Positions 51,538 through 60,396 of a DNA stretch of 62,453 nucleotides are shown here, in pieces. Position numbers and translations under genes: made by a program. Each line of letters begins with the position of its first letter. Within the stretch, counting starts at the first letter, position 1. The DNA lies in contig JAALLE010000011.1 in assembly GCA_011087605.1 (NCBI GenBank), forward strand, positions 1-62,453. The letters are read 5' to 3'. Source of the stretch: Hyphomicrobiales bacterium (GTDB lineage Bacteria > Pseudomonadota > Alphaproteobacteria > Rhizobiales > Rhizobiaceae). The notes under the pieces are model-generated. The model was not told the origin of the DNA. It did no database searches and saw only the letters and a list, made by a program, of their open reading frames with translations.

Positions 51538-54039
51538 ATGAACGATTGGGCTTCGAATCACCCTGAAGGGGGCATTGCTGCGCGCGCACTGGGCGCCAGT
51601 CGTGCTGCCGTGCCCGATGTTGACAGCCAGGCTTATATGGCGGGCCTCAATCCGGAACAAAAAGAGGCCGTGCTCACAACAGAAGGCCCTCTGCTGGTTC
51701 TGGCCGGAGCCGGCACCGGCAAAACCCGGGTCCTGACCTCACGCATCGCTCATATTCTGCAGCAACGACTCGCCTGGCCAAGCCAGATTCTTGCGGTGAC
51801 CTTTACCAATAAAGCCGCCCGCGAAATGAAAAATCGAATTGGCGGCATGGTTGGCGAGACCGTTGAGGGCATGCCGTGGCTGGGAACATTCCATTCCATT
51901 TGCGTCAAGATACTGCGTCGTCACGCAGAACTTGTCGGGTTGAAATCCGGTTTCAGCATTCTCGACACGGATGATCAGATCCGCCTGCTCAAACAGTTGA
52001 TCCAGGCTGAAGGCATTGATGACAAACGCTGGCCGGCGAGACAGCTGGCCGGACTGATTGACGGTTGGAAGAACAAGGCGCTCGCCCCTGCCGATATTTC
52101 GGAAGGCGATGCACGCGCCTTTGGCAACGGCCGGGGTCGCGAGCTATATGCCGCTTATCAAGAGCGCTTAAAAATCCTCAACGCCTGTGATTTTGGGGAT
52201 CTTCTGGTCGAATGCATCCGCCTGTTTCGTGAAAATTCTGACGTGCTGCGCGACTATCAGGGACGATTTAAATATATCCTCGTTGACGAATATCAAGACA
52301 CCAATGTAGCGCAATATCTGTGGCTGCGACTGCTCGCCCAGCCACGCCAGGCCGAAATGTCCAGCGGCGCACATCTGGAGGCGGAAAAAGCCTCCGGCCT
52401 GCACCCCTCCGATGGCTCAGATGAAACTGCAGAAAATGCAGGGCTGACCAACATCTGCTGTGTCGGCGATGATGACCAGTCGATTTATGGTTGGCGCGGC
52501 GCAGAAGTCGACAATATTTTGCGTTTCGACCGCGATTTCAAAGGCGCCAAAGTCATTCGACTGGAACGCAACTATCGCTCCACGTCCCACATCCTGAAAG
52601 CGGCTTCGCATCTCATCACCCACAATGAAGGTCGGTTGGGAAAAACCCTGTTCACCGATGTCGCAGACCCGGACGAAGCCAAGGTTCACGTTGCCGCGGG
52701 TTGGGATTCAGAAGAAGAAGCCCGGGCCATTGGCGATGAAATCGAAAGCCTGCAGTCGAAGTCGCACAGTCTCAACGAGATCGCCATTTTGATGCGCGCT
52801 TCTTTTCAAATGCGTGAATTTGAAGACCGTTTCGTTTCGCTGGGCCTCAATTATCGGGTCATCGGCGGACCGCGTTTTTATGAACGCATGGAAATCCGCG
52901 ATGCCATGGCTTATTTCCGGGTCACCTGTCAGCCGGCCGATGATCTGGCCTTTGAGCGCATCGTAAACACGCCAAAACGCGGGCTCGGCGAAGCGACAGT
53001 CCGCATTATTCGGGATCACGCGCGGGCACGTCGCATCCCAATGTTGCAGTCCGTTCATGAATTGGTTGAAACCGAGGAACTGAAACCCAAGCAACGCACC
53101 ACGTTGAAAACCCTGGCGCTCAATTTTGGCCGCTGGTCCGAGCTTGTCGAAACCGCCAAACATACCGATCTGGCGGAAATGATTTTGGACGAATCCGGTT
53201 ATACCGAATTCTGGCAAAATGACCGCAGCGCAGAAGCTCCCGGACGGCTAGACAATCTCAAAGAACTTGTCCGCTCGATGGAGGAGTTTGAAGGCATGCG
53301 CGGCTTTCTGGAGCATGTCTCGCTGGTGATGGACACTGAAAACGATCCTAATCTGGACGCTGTCAATCTGATGACCCTGCACAGCGCCAAAGGGCTGGAG
53401 TTCGATACGGTTTTTTTGCCCGGTTGGGAGGAAGGCCTGTTTCCCCACCAGCGCAGTCTGGATGAGGGTGGCCGGTCCGGCCTGGAAGAAGAACGACGGC
53501 TGGCCTATGTTGGCATTACCCGGGCCCGACGCAATTGTCACATCTGGTTCGTATCCAACCGACGCATTCACGGCCAGTGGCAGTCCAGCATCCCGAGTCG
53601 GTTTATTGATGAACTGCCGGCGGAAAATGTCGAGGTTATGGAGCCATCAGGTTCCTATGGTGGATATGGCGCGGCCGGATCCGGCGGCACCTATGGCAAC
53701 AGCCGGTTTGATACCTCTGATCCGTTCAGCAATTCGGGCTACACCTCCCCCGGCTGGCGACGGGCCCAGGCCAACGCCAACGAGGATACGGCCAAAAACT
53801 GGGGCACCCGGTCCGGCTACAAGTCGACCTATTCGGGCGGCCCGCGGACGATTGAAGGTGAACTGGTTGCCAAGTCTGTCATCGGTGCTGAGGACAGCAG
53901 TTTTAACGTCGGCGAACGGGTTTTTCACATGAAGTTTGGCTACGGTTCAATCAGTTCCATCGACGGTAACAAACTCACAATCAACTTTGAAAAGGCCGGC
54001 GAAAAACGAGTTTTGGATTCCTTCGTCGAGCGGCACTAG
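51538..54039 (+). CDS. pcrA: UvrD/PcrA-type DNA helicase
   Basis: The 833-residue superfamily 1A helicase works in nucleotide excision repair and fork maintenance. Motifs in order are LAGAGTGKTRVLTSRIAHIL (Walker A), TFTNKAAREMKNRI, ILVDEYQDTNVAQYLWLRL (motif II), VGDDDQSIYGWRGAE (III), NYRSTSHILKAA (IV), MTLHSAKGLEFDTVFLPGWE (V) and EERRLAYVGITRARR (VI). The tail is Gly/Ser-rich and ends in a Tudor-like KFGYGSISSIDGNKLTINFE. About 35 residues are inserted between motifs II and III. Confidence 0.96.
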   Translation: MNDWASNHPEGGIAARALGASRAAVPDVDSQAYMAGLNPEQKEAVLTTEGPLLVLAGAGTGKTRVLTSRIAHILQQRLAWPSQILAVTFTNKAAREMKNRIGGMVGETVEGMPWLGTFHSICVKILRRHAELVGLKSGFSILDTDDQIRLLKQLIQAEGIDDKRWPARQLAGLIDGWKNKALAPADISEGDARAFGNGRGRELYAAYQERLKILNACDFGDLLVECIRLFRENSDVLRDYQGRFKYILVDEYQDTNVAQYLWLRLLAQPRQAEMSSGAHLEAEKASGLHPSDGSDETAENAGLTNICCVGDDDQSIYGWRGAEVDNILRFDRDFKGAKVIRLERNYRSTSHILKAASHLITHNEGRLGKTLFTDVADPDEAKVHVAAGWDSEEEARAIGDEIESLQSKSHSLNEIAILMRASFQMREFEDRFVSLGLNYRVIGGPRFYERMEIRDAMAYFRVTCQPADDLAFERIVNTPKRGLGEATVRIIRDHARARRIPMLQSVHELVETEELKPKQRTTLKTLALNFGRWSELVETAKHTDLAEMILDESGYTEFWQNDRSAEAPGRLDNLKELVRSMEEFEGMRGFLEHVSLVMDTENDPNLDAVNLMTLHSAKGLEFDTVFLPGWEEGLFPHQRSLDEGGRSGLEEERRLAYVGITRARRNCHIWFVSNRRIHGQWQSSIPSRFIDELPAENVEVMEPSGSYGGYGAAGSGGTYGNSRFDTSDPFSNSGYTSPGWRRAQANANEDTAKNWGTRSGYKSTYSGGPRTIEGELVAKSVIGAEDSSFNVGERVFHMKFGYGSISSIDGNKLTINFEKAGEKRVLDSFVERH

Positions 54040-54150
54040 CGCGGCCACCTTACATATTGGAAATGTTCACGCTCTAACCAATGGGTGAATTCATCGACCT
54101 GATGAACCCATGGGACAATTCTCCCTGCTCGCCACACACCGCCGGTCAGG

Positions 54151-54164
54151 TTGATCTAAGTCAA
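54151..54164 (+). promoter_or_regulatory. FNR/FixK-type anaerobox upstream of ppk2
   Basis: TTGATCTAAGTCAA is a perfect TTGA-N6-TCAA dyad and also fits the T/G half-site preference (TTGAY-N4-RTCAA). A TTTATA -10-like hexamer lies at 54192-54197, giving a start about 45 bp from the dyad centre, close to the -41.5 position of FNR class II promoters. Regulation by an FnrL/FixK-type protein under low oxygen is inferred. Confidence 0.65.
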
Positions 54165-54227
54165 TGAACTTTTCTCACCACGCAGTAGATTTTTATAAGG
54201 AGTTTAGTCAATCAGCGGGAGCAGAAA

Positions 54228-55199
54228 TTGGTCACCCCAAAACCAAAGCAGAGCGTTGGGAAAACGAGCGGAGAGGCATTACAAGCCCCATCAAATTCCA
54301 TCGCCGATATGATGATAGGCAGCCCAGATGCGCCTCTCAGTGAAGCCGATCAGGCTCGCCAATTCTTTGAAAACGGTGAATACCCCTATCAGGACAAGAT
54401 TTCCTCGTCGGACTACGAAAGCCAAAAGAAGGCGCTGCAGGTTGAACTGCTGAAAGCTCAGGAATGGATCAAGGCTAGCGGCCAGAAAGTCGTCTTGCTG
54501 TTTGAAGGCCGCGACGCTGCCGGCAAGGGCGGAACGATCAAACGCTTTATGGAGCATCTCAATCCCCGTGGTGCGCGCGTCGTTGCCCTCGACAAGCCGA
54601 CCGACCGGGAAAAGTCGCAATGGTATTTTCAACGCTATGTCAATCATCTGCCGGCCGCCGGTGAAATGGTGATGTTCGACCGCTCCTGGTACAACCGCGC
54701 CGGTGTCGAACGGGTAATGAGCTTTTGCACCCCCAATGATTATCTTGAATTCATGCATTCAGCCCCGGAACTCGAGCGGATGCTGGTGCGGTCCGGCATC
54801 GTACTGTTCAAATACTGGTTTTCAGTAACCCGCGACGAGCAAAAACACCGCTTTGAATCACGAGAGCTCGAGCCGTTGAAACAATGGAAATTGTCCCCCA
54901 TTGACCGCCAATCCCTGAACAAGTGGGAAGACTATACGGAAGCCAAGGAAGCAATGTTTTTTTATACCGATACTGCTGACGCACCCTGGACAATCATCAA
55001 ATCCAACGACAAGAAACGTGCCCGTTTGAACTGTATGCGACACTTTCTCAGCACTCTTCCCTATACCGGCAAAGATCAATCCGTCGTTGGTCAGCCCGAC
55101 ACCCTGATCGTCGGATCCAGCCATGATGTTATCGGTCGCAGTCCGCATATTCTGGGCAAAAGTCTTCATCCAGAGCAACAAAAGGTCCGTAAAAAGTAA
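54228..55199 (+). CDS. ppk2: Polyphosphate kinase 2
   Basis: The 323-residue PPK2-family kinase transfers phosphate between polyphosphate and nucleoside diphosphates. The Walker A region is VVLLFEGRDAAGKGGTIKRF, the lid region ARVVALDKPTDREKSQWYFQ and Walker B VMFDRSWYNRAGVERVMSF; KWKLSPIDRQSLNKWEDYTE follows. It matches single-domain PPK2. TTG at 54228 is the likely start because GGGAG lies six bases upstream; the next in-frame ATG at 54309 has no such site and cuts 27 residues. An anaerobox precedes it. Confidence 0.92.
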   Translation: MVTPKPKQSVGKTSGEALQAPSNSIADMMIGSPDAPLSEADQARQFFENGEYPYQDKISSSDYESQKKALQVELLKAQEWIKASGQKVVLLFEGRDAAGKGGTIKRFMEHLNPRGARVVALDKPTDREKSQWYFQRYVNHLPAAGEMVMFDRSWYNRAGVERVMSFCTPNDYLEFMHSAPELERMLVRSGIVLFKYWFSVTRDEQKHRFESRELEPLKQWKLSPIDRQSLNKWEDYTEAKEAMFFYTDTADAPWTIIKSNDKKRARLNCMRHFLSTLPYTGKDQSVVGQPDTLIVGSSHDVIGRSPHILGKSLHPEQQKVRKK

Positions 55200-55239
55200 G
55201 CCATTTCAAACTTTGTACATTTTCAGACAGGAGAATTTT

Positions 55240-55479
55240 ATGTCGCACGTTCCCCACTAACTCGCTGAAGAGTTTCCAGATAAAACCGACATGATGCATG
55301 ACCTCAAGATCAGCGACGCGCATTTTGTCCGCCTGTCGGATGAATATCATCAGATCAATCGACAGATTCATCGGGTGGAAACTGGCGTTGAACCAACATC
55401 GCAACAGTTTGAAACCGAGCTGCGTAAGAAACGCATGGTGTTGAAGGATCAGATCGCCTCCATTCTGGCCCAGGCCTGA
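55240..55479 (+). pseudogene. DUF465 (YdcH-like) gene with a nonsense codon at position 7
   Basis: From an ATG at 55240 with GGAG ahead, the frame reads MSHVPH, then TAA, then LAEEFPDKTDMMHDLKISDA and on to RMVLKDQIASILAQA at 55479. DUF465 proteins normally begin M-x-x-VPHELxEEFP, so the TAA at 55258 stands where GAA (Glu) is expected, a single G-to-T change. An internal ATG at 55291 could still give 62 residues carrying most of the helical hairpin. It may be a recent mutation or a sequence error. Confidence 0.8.
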
Positions 55480-55614
55480 CAAAGCTTCCTCAATTTTGCT
55501 GCTTTCAGGAGCGCGATGGGCCTGAACAAATCAGCGCGGTGGCAATAAGTGACTTCATCGGCCAGGCCGCCTGTTGTAGGATGAACCCAATACAGCAAGC
55601 TTTGGAGATGCACA

Positions 55615-56175
55615 TTGGCACTTCTCGACACCCCCATCTGTGATTTTGGCGCTCCCGCCCCGTCCTTTAACCTGGCGACACCAGCGGGTGCTGCCCATTC
55701 GCTTGAGCAATCAGTCGGTCCCAACGGTCTGCTGGTTGTGTTCATCTGCAATCACTGCCCCTATGTGGTGGCGATTGGCGATCGATTGGCGCAAGACGCC
55801 AAGACCTTGCAAGAAGAAGGTTTTGGTGTCGTTGCAATCATGTCCAACGACTATCAGGACTACGCCGCAGACAGCCCGGAAAACATGGTGAAATTCGCCG
55901 ATAAATACGGGTTTACATTTCCCTATCTGGTGGATGAAACCCAGCAGGTTGGACGCGCCTATGGTGCGGTGTGCACACCAGATTTCTTCGGCTATAACCG
56001 TAATCTGGAACTGCAATATCGCGGCCGCATCGATGACTGTCGTCCGGGTGCCACCCAGGACCAAATTGATAGCCGGTCAACCGATCTGCTGAATGCCATG
56101 CGGCAGATTGGTGAAACCGGCGAAGGGCCGCGCGATCAGATTGCCTCTGCCGGGTGCTCGATCAAATGGCGTTAA
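55615..56175 (+). CDS. Thioredoxin/peroxiredoxin-like redox protein
   Basis: The 186-residue thioredoxin-fold protein of the AhpC/TSA-redoxin type has the active-site motif in FICNHCPYVVAIGDRLAQDA, a CXXC dithiol. VDETQQVGRAYGAVCTPDFF contains the cis-Pro region. It lacks a signal peptide and is probably cytoplasmic. The start is TTG at 55615, preceded by GGAG seven bases upstream; no suitable in-frame ATG exists. Its stop abuts the stop of the convergent helicase with no gap. Confidence 0.85.
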   Translation: MALLDTPICDFGAPAPSFNLATPAGAAHSLEQSVGPNGLLVVFICNHCPYVVAIGDRLAQDAKTLQEEGFGVVAIMSNDYQDYAADSPENMVKFADKYGFTFPYLVDETQQVGRAYGAVCTPDFFGYNRNLELQYRGRIDDCRPGATQDQIDSRSTDLLNAMRQIGETGEGPRDQIASAGCSIKWR

Positions 56176-57735
56176 TTATTTCGACCTGAAATTTCCGCCA
56201 CCGCTGCGGCCACCACGCTCGCCGCCACCGCCACCGCCGCCGCCGCTGCGGCGACGTTTGCCGCCTGATCTGGAGGAACCGGGGCGTCCGGACTTTGAAT
56301 GTCCAGGTTTGCTGCTCTTTGGTTTTCTGGATCCCGGTTTAGTTGTATTCGGCCGGGCCGCTGAGGGATTGCCGGCTTGAGATTTCGCCGCCTGAGATTT
56401 CGCCGCCTGGGGTTTCGCCACCGGTGGTTTTCCGGAGCGACCTCTGGAACGAGGCTTGCGCTTTTTCTTTGGCGCCCCGTCGGCATCTACATGGCCTGCT
56501 GATCCACCCCTGCCCCGGTTGCGGGCAACGGGTGGCGCATATTCGTTTTCGCTGCCGTCGCTGCCCGCCACCGGAATTTCGATTTCCATCAAACGCTCGA
56601 CCTGGCGCAATAATTTACGTTCTTCAGGCGAGCATAGGGCAATTGCAGATCCTTCTCGCCCCGCCCGCGCCGTCCGCCCAATGCGATGGACGTAGTTTTC
56701 AGGAACTTCCGGCAGATTAAAATTGTAGACATGGGTGACGGCAGGAATATCGATGCCGCGCGCCGCAACATCGGTCGCAACGAGAATACGTACCTCACCC
56801 GTTTTGAAAGCTTTCAGCGCCCTGTCGCGCTGTCCCTGACTTTTGTTGCCGTGGATGGATGCGGCTGCAAAACCATGGGCGACCAGCACCTTCATCAGTT
56901 TTTCCGCCCCGTGCTTGGTCCGGGCAAAAACCAGCGACAGATCATTCTCCCGCTCTGCCAACATGGTTTTCAACAGATCGGCCTTGCCTTTGGCATGGAC
57001 GAAATAGACACTCTGACGCACCTTGTCTGCCGCTTTGCCGGGGGGCGCGACTTCAACTCTTTTCGGGTCATTCAAATAGGCCTTTGACAATTCTGCGACT
57101 GTCGCTGGCATGGTTGCTGAAAACAGCAATGTCTGACGGGGGGTGCCAAGCAGTTTGGCAATTTTTCGCAGGTCATGAATAAAGCCCAGATCGAGCATCT
57201 GATCGGCTTCATCGAGCACCAGATATTGCACTTCCTGCAGCTTCACAGCACCGCGATCCACCAAATCCAACAACCGCCCCGGTGTTGCGACGAGAATATC
57301 GGTGCCGCGCAGCAAATGTTTGATCTGCGGATTGATTGACTGGCCACCCACCACAGAGCTGACCCATACCGGTGTTTTCTTGACATAGGTGCGCAGATTA
57401 TCGGCAATCTGATTGACCAGCTCACGGGTCGGCGCGAGCACCAGACAGCGAGCGGTTTTCTTTGCCGGAGGCTGATGGTCCTTCAACAGCAGATCCACAA
57501 GCGGCAAGCCAAATGCCGCAGTCTTTCCAGTACCGGTCTGGGCAAGGCCCATCACATCATGGCCGGCCAGCACCAAAGGAATAGCCTGCACCTGGATTGG
57601 GGTTGGCCGGGCAAGGCCCAGCACTGCCAGTGGTCGCACAACCTGGGCTGACAGGCCCAGGGCTGAAAATGGATTGTCACTGGCGATAGACGTGTCACGC
57701 TGTTGCGTCACAGCGCTGTTATTTGGTTCGGCCAC
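56176..57735 (-). CDS. DEAD-box RNA helicase, RhlE-like
   Basis: The 519-residue ATP-dependent RNA helicase has the Q motif (PTPIQVQAIPLVLAG), Walker A AQTGTGKTAAF, YLVLDEADQMLDLGF (DEAD), LLFSATMP (SAT) and the C-terminal HRIGRTARAGREG. The last 120 residues are basic and low-complexity, with AKPQAAKSQAAKSQA repeats and runs of Gly, probably for RNA contact. The start is GTG at 57735 with AAGGGG upstream. It likely remodels RNA or ribosome precursors. Confidence 0.93.
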   Translation of the reverse strand: MAEPNNSAVTQQRDTSIASDNPFSALGLSAQVVRPLAVLGLARPTPIQVQAIPLVLAGHDVMGLAQTGTGKTAAFGLPLVDLLLKDHQPPAKKTARCLVLAPTRELVNQIADNLRTYVKKTPVWVSSVVGGQSINPQIKHLLRGTDILVATPGRLLDLVDRGAVKLQEVQYLVLDEADQMLDLGFIHDLRKIAKLLGTPRQTLLFSATMPATVAELSKAYLNDPKRVEVAPPGKAADKVRQSVYFVHAKGKADLLKTMLAERENDLSLVFARTKHGAEKLMKVLVAHGFAAASIHGNKSQGQRDRALKAFKTGEVRILVATDVAARGIDIPAVTHVYNFNLPEVPENYVHRIGRTARAGREGSAIALCSPEERKLLRQVERLMEIEIPVAGSDGSENEYAPPVARNRGRGGSAGHVDADGAPKKKRKPRSRGRSGKPPVAKPQAAKSQAAKSQAGNPSAARPNTTKPGSRKPKSSKPGHSKSGRPGSSRSGGKRRRSGGGGGGGGERGGRSGGGNFRSK

Positions 57736-57840
57736 GATTGCCCCTTGGGCGTTGTTTGCTGCTTTCGCGGCAATGGGAAAGCCGGTCTATCGGTTCCGCA
57801 CAACGGAATGTCAAGCGGAACCGGCTTTTCAAACTAATGC

Positions 57841-60072
57841 TTACAGGACGCCACGTGCCTTCAGACGGGTCGCGGCTTCCATATTCATGGCTTTGCCCAG
57901 AGCAGTGTCACGGCCATAGACGTCGCCATAAAACAACACCTTGCCATCATCGTCCGGCCAGGCGGTAAAATAGGCAACATAGACAGGTATTTCCTGACTG
58001 AGTTGCTGCTTGTTATTCGCCCCCGATGCCAGTCTTGAGGCAATATGACCTTCGTTCGACCCCAACACCGCTGCCGCCATGGCGCGCGGTTGTGCCAGCC
58101 GTACACAGCCATGGCTGAAGGCGCGGCGGTCACGGCGAAACAGGCTCTTGGCCGGTGTGTCATGCATATAAATCGAGTGCTTGTTGGGGAACATGATCTT
58201 CAGTTCGCCAAGTGCATTTCGGGAACCTGGGGGTTGGCGAACATTGTAAGGGAAGTTTCGCCCGACACTCCACCAGTCAACGCTACCTGAAGAAATAGGC
58301 GTGCCCCGCTGGGTCGTGATCTCATACCCCTGATCGTCCAGATAATACGGATTATCCATCAGCTTGGGCAACATTTCGTTGACCAGGATCGACCGCGGCA
58401 CGCCCCAATAGGGATTATATTCCACATATTCGATTTTATCGTGGAAAAACGACGTTTGATTTGCCGGCTTGCCGACCACGGCCCGCATCGACAATTGAGT
58501 TTTGCCACCGTTTATATAGCTGGCGCGATAGGCTGGCTGGTTGATGAAAACATGGGTATTTCCCAATTGATCGGGATGCCAGCGCAAACGCTCCATCGCA
58601 TATATGACTTTGTTCAACCGCACATTCGGATCAGACGTCTTCATCTTGGAAATTGTGTTCCTGCCGATAATGCCGTCGGCTTTCAGACCGCTGGACGATT
58701 GAAAGTCCTTGATCATGGCAACCACTTCGTCGGAATAGATCCCCTCATCGTGGTGCTCAGCAAACACGTCAAAATGATCGGCCAACAATTTCGATGGAGC
58801 TTTGCGGCGAATGCTCTCTACGATATTTTCAAGCTGGTCACTGGTCTGACCCGGACGGACAAATGTTTTTGGCGCGATGGTGATGGAATCATAGCCGACG
58901 GTGGTTTCGCGCAATCCGACAAGCTCGCGCCGCAGTTCGGCAAACACCTTGTCCTGGGGATGTTGATCCAACATGATCTGGGCGATATCCGGCGCATCAG
59001 TCATCTGCTCCAGCAATGCCGCGTAATCAGCCTTGATATTTGCAAAATCGTGATAGCCACTGATCCGGTTGGGGTCGACATAGCCATTTTTGGCGTCCGC
59101 CATATAACGCAATGTTGCTGCTGTCAGGGCGAATTCAAATTCGATCGACGCTTTCAACAGATCCGCCTCTGTTGCATCATCGCCCACTGTCATCAGGGGC
59201 AAGGCATAATCCTCAATCCGCAGACCATAGGACTGGGCATCGGCCAGAACGTGTAAGGCACTGTTGGCCTTCTGATTGATTTTGCCGCTCTCATCAATCC
59301 ACAGGAACAAAGGATTAGCTTGATAATGGGCAACCAACGCCTTGCCCAGCGGTTTGCGGGCCCGCAGTTTTATCTCGCTCAAATGGCTGTGGCCGGCCGA
59401 CAGGCGAACTTTTGTCGGTTCGGTATCCAGATCATCGACTGCAACCGGCTGGGAAGCCAAAGTCGGTTCAACACTTTCAGCACCATCAACCGCGATTGCC
59501 GTGGCCTCAACCAACGGAGCTTCAATCTGTGTAGCCTCAACCACGATGGTTTCATTCGCTGCGGGTTCAGCTTGAACAAGTGTATTTGAATCCGCATTTG
59601 CTTCAGCAGCGACGGTAGCAGTGGAGACGGTCGCTGCCAGAGGCGCGGCAACGCTCGATTCAGCAACAATCGGCGTATCGGCTGCTGCATCCACCAATTC
59701 GGTAGATCCGGTTGTGGCAACCAATGCGTCCGGCTGGTCAACTGACGCGGTGGTTTCAACCAGAAGTTTTTCTTCGTGTGCAGCAAAGCTTTTGGCCAGA
59801 CCGCCCAGATTTACGGCAACCAGACTTGTCGGGACATAAGTCTTAAAACTTGGCCCTTTGATACGGGCGCCGCCGGTTATCCGCTGCCTTTCCCGCAAAA
59901 GTACACGCCGTTCCCTCTCGCGAACAGCTGCGCGTTTCTTGCGGCGCCGTTCTGCGGCACGCGGAAACAGGACTTCAAACAGCGATCTGGCTTCCGCCGG
60001 ATTGTTGTTGATGACGATTGGTTCGGACGACAAAAATGTCGTTGCTAGGATAACGGCAAGTATTCGGCGCAT
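57841..60072 (-). CDS. Murein L,D-transpeptidase (YcbB/LdtD-type)
   Basis: The 743-residue secreted protein has a signal peptide (RRILAVILATTFLSSEPIV), a basic segment (residues about 38-65, RRRKKRAAVRERERR), a low-complexity Ala/Val/Thr/Glu stretch (about 95-215), a scaffold domain, a peptidoglycan-binding domain (YSDEVVAMIKDFQSSSGLKA) and the YkuD domain with HDTPAKSLF and the active-site RAFSHGCVRLAQ. The cysteine forms 3-3 peptide cross-links in murein. ATG at 60072 gives the proper signal peptide; an earlier start at 60135 would bury it. Confidence 0.92.
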   Translation of the reverse strand: MRRILAVILATTFLSSEPIVINNNPAEARSLFEVLFPRAAERRRKKRAAVRERERRVLLRERQRITGGARIKGPSFKTYVPTSLVAVNLGGLAKSFAAHEEKLLVETTASVDQPDALVATTGSTELVDAAADTPIVAESSVAAPLAATVSTATVAAEANADSNTLVQAEPAANETIVVEATQIEAPLVEATAIAVDGAESVEPTLASQPVAVDDLDTEPTKVRLSAGHSHLSEIKLRARKPLGKALVAHYQANPLFLWIDESGKINQKANSALHVLADAQSYGLRIEDYALPLMTVGDDATEADLLKASIEFEFALTAATLRYMADAKNGYVDPNRISGYHDFANIKADYAALLEQMTDAPDIAQIMLDQHPQDKVFAELRRELVGLRETTVGYDSITIAPKTFVRPGQTSDQLENIVESIRRKAPSKLLADHFDVFAEHHDEGIYSDEVVAMIKDFQSSSGLKADGIIGRNTISKMKTSDPNVRLNKVIYAMERLRWHPDQLGNTHVFINQPAYRASYINGGKTQLSMRAVVGKPANQTSFFHDKIEYVEYNPYWGVPRSILVNEMLPKLMDNPYYLDDQGYEITTQRGTPISSGSVDWWSVGRNFPYNVRQPPGSRNALGELKIMFPNKHSIYMHDTPAKSLFRRDRRAFSHGCVRLAQPRAMAAAVLGSNEGHIASRLASGANNKQQLSQEIPVYVAYFTAWPDDDGKVLFYGDVYGRDTALGKAMNMEAATRLKARGVL

Positions 60073-60396
60073 ATCGAAATAACCCAGTTGCAAAAATTGC
60101 AAAGCCGAATGAATTCTAACTTTGCAGTGTCCCACAGCCTGTGTTTAGCAACAAAAGCTTTCCATGCAATTACGGCAGGGCAATGTTCAGATCACTTTCT
60201 TGCTATTTTGACAGGCATTTTGTCCTACCTGTTGCATAGATACATCGTTTTTTGACGTTACGTAAGGCGTCGAGGCTCATTATTGCTATAATTTTGCAAT
60301 GAAAAGCTTCTGTACCGGCGCCTGAATCACGTAAGATTCGCTACCAACAGATGCCCTGCTCTCAAGTTTTGAAATTCGGCAGACAGGGGATCGGGT
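60073..60396. other. 324-bp gap without a recognised gene
   Basis: The gap separates the L,D-transpeptidase start from the NDUFA9-like stop. It contains a plus-strand TATAAT (60287-60292) whose nearest TTGACG is 29 bp away, too far for a normal promoter, and a short GAATC...GATTC repeat near 60330-60345. No coding or RNA feature is convincing. Confidence 0.6.

Noticed and set aside
60252-60268. TTGACGTTACGTAA in the gap before the L,D-transpeptidase, similar to the MerR-linked palindrome
   Set aside because: The dyad is incomplete, the spacing differs and the adjacent gene has no link to leucine metabolism.
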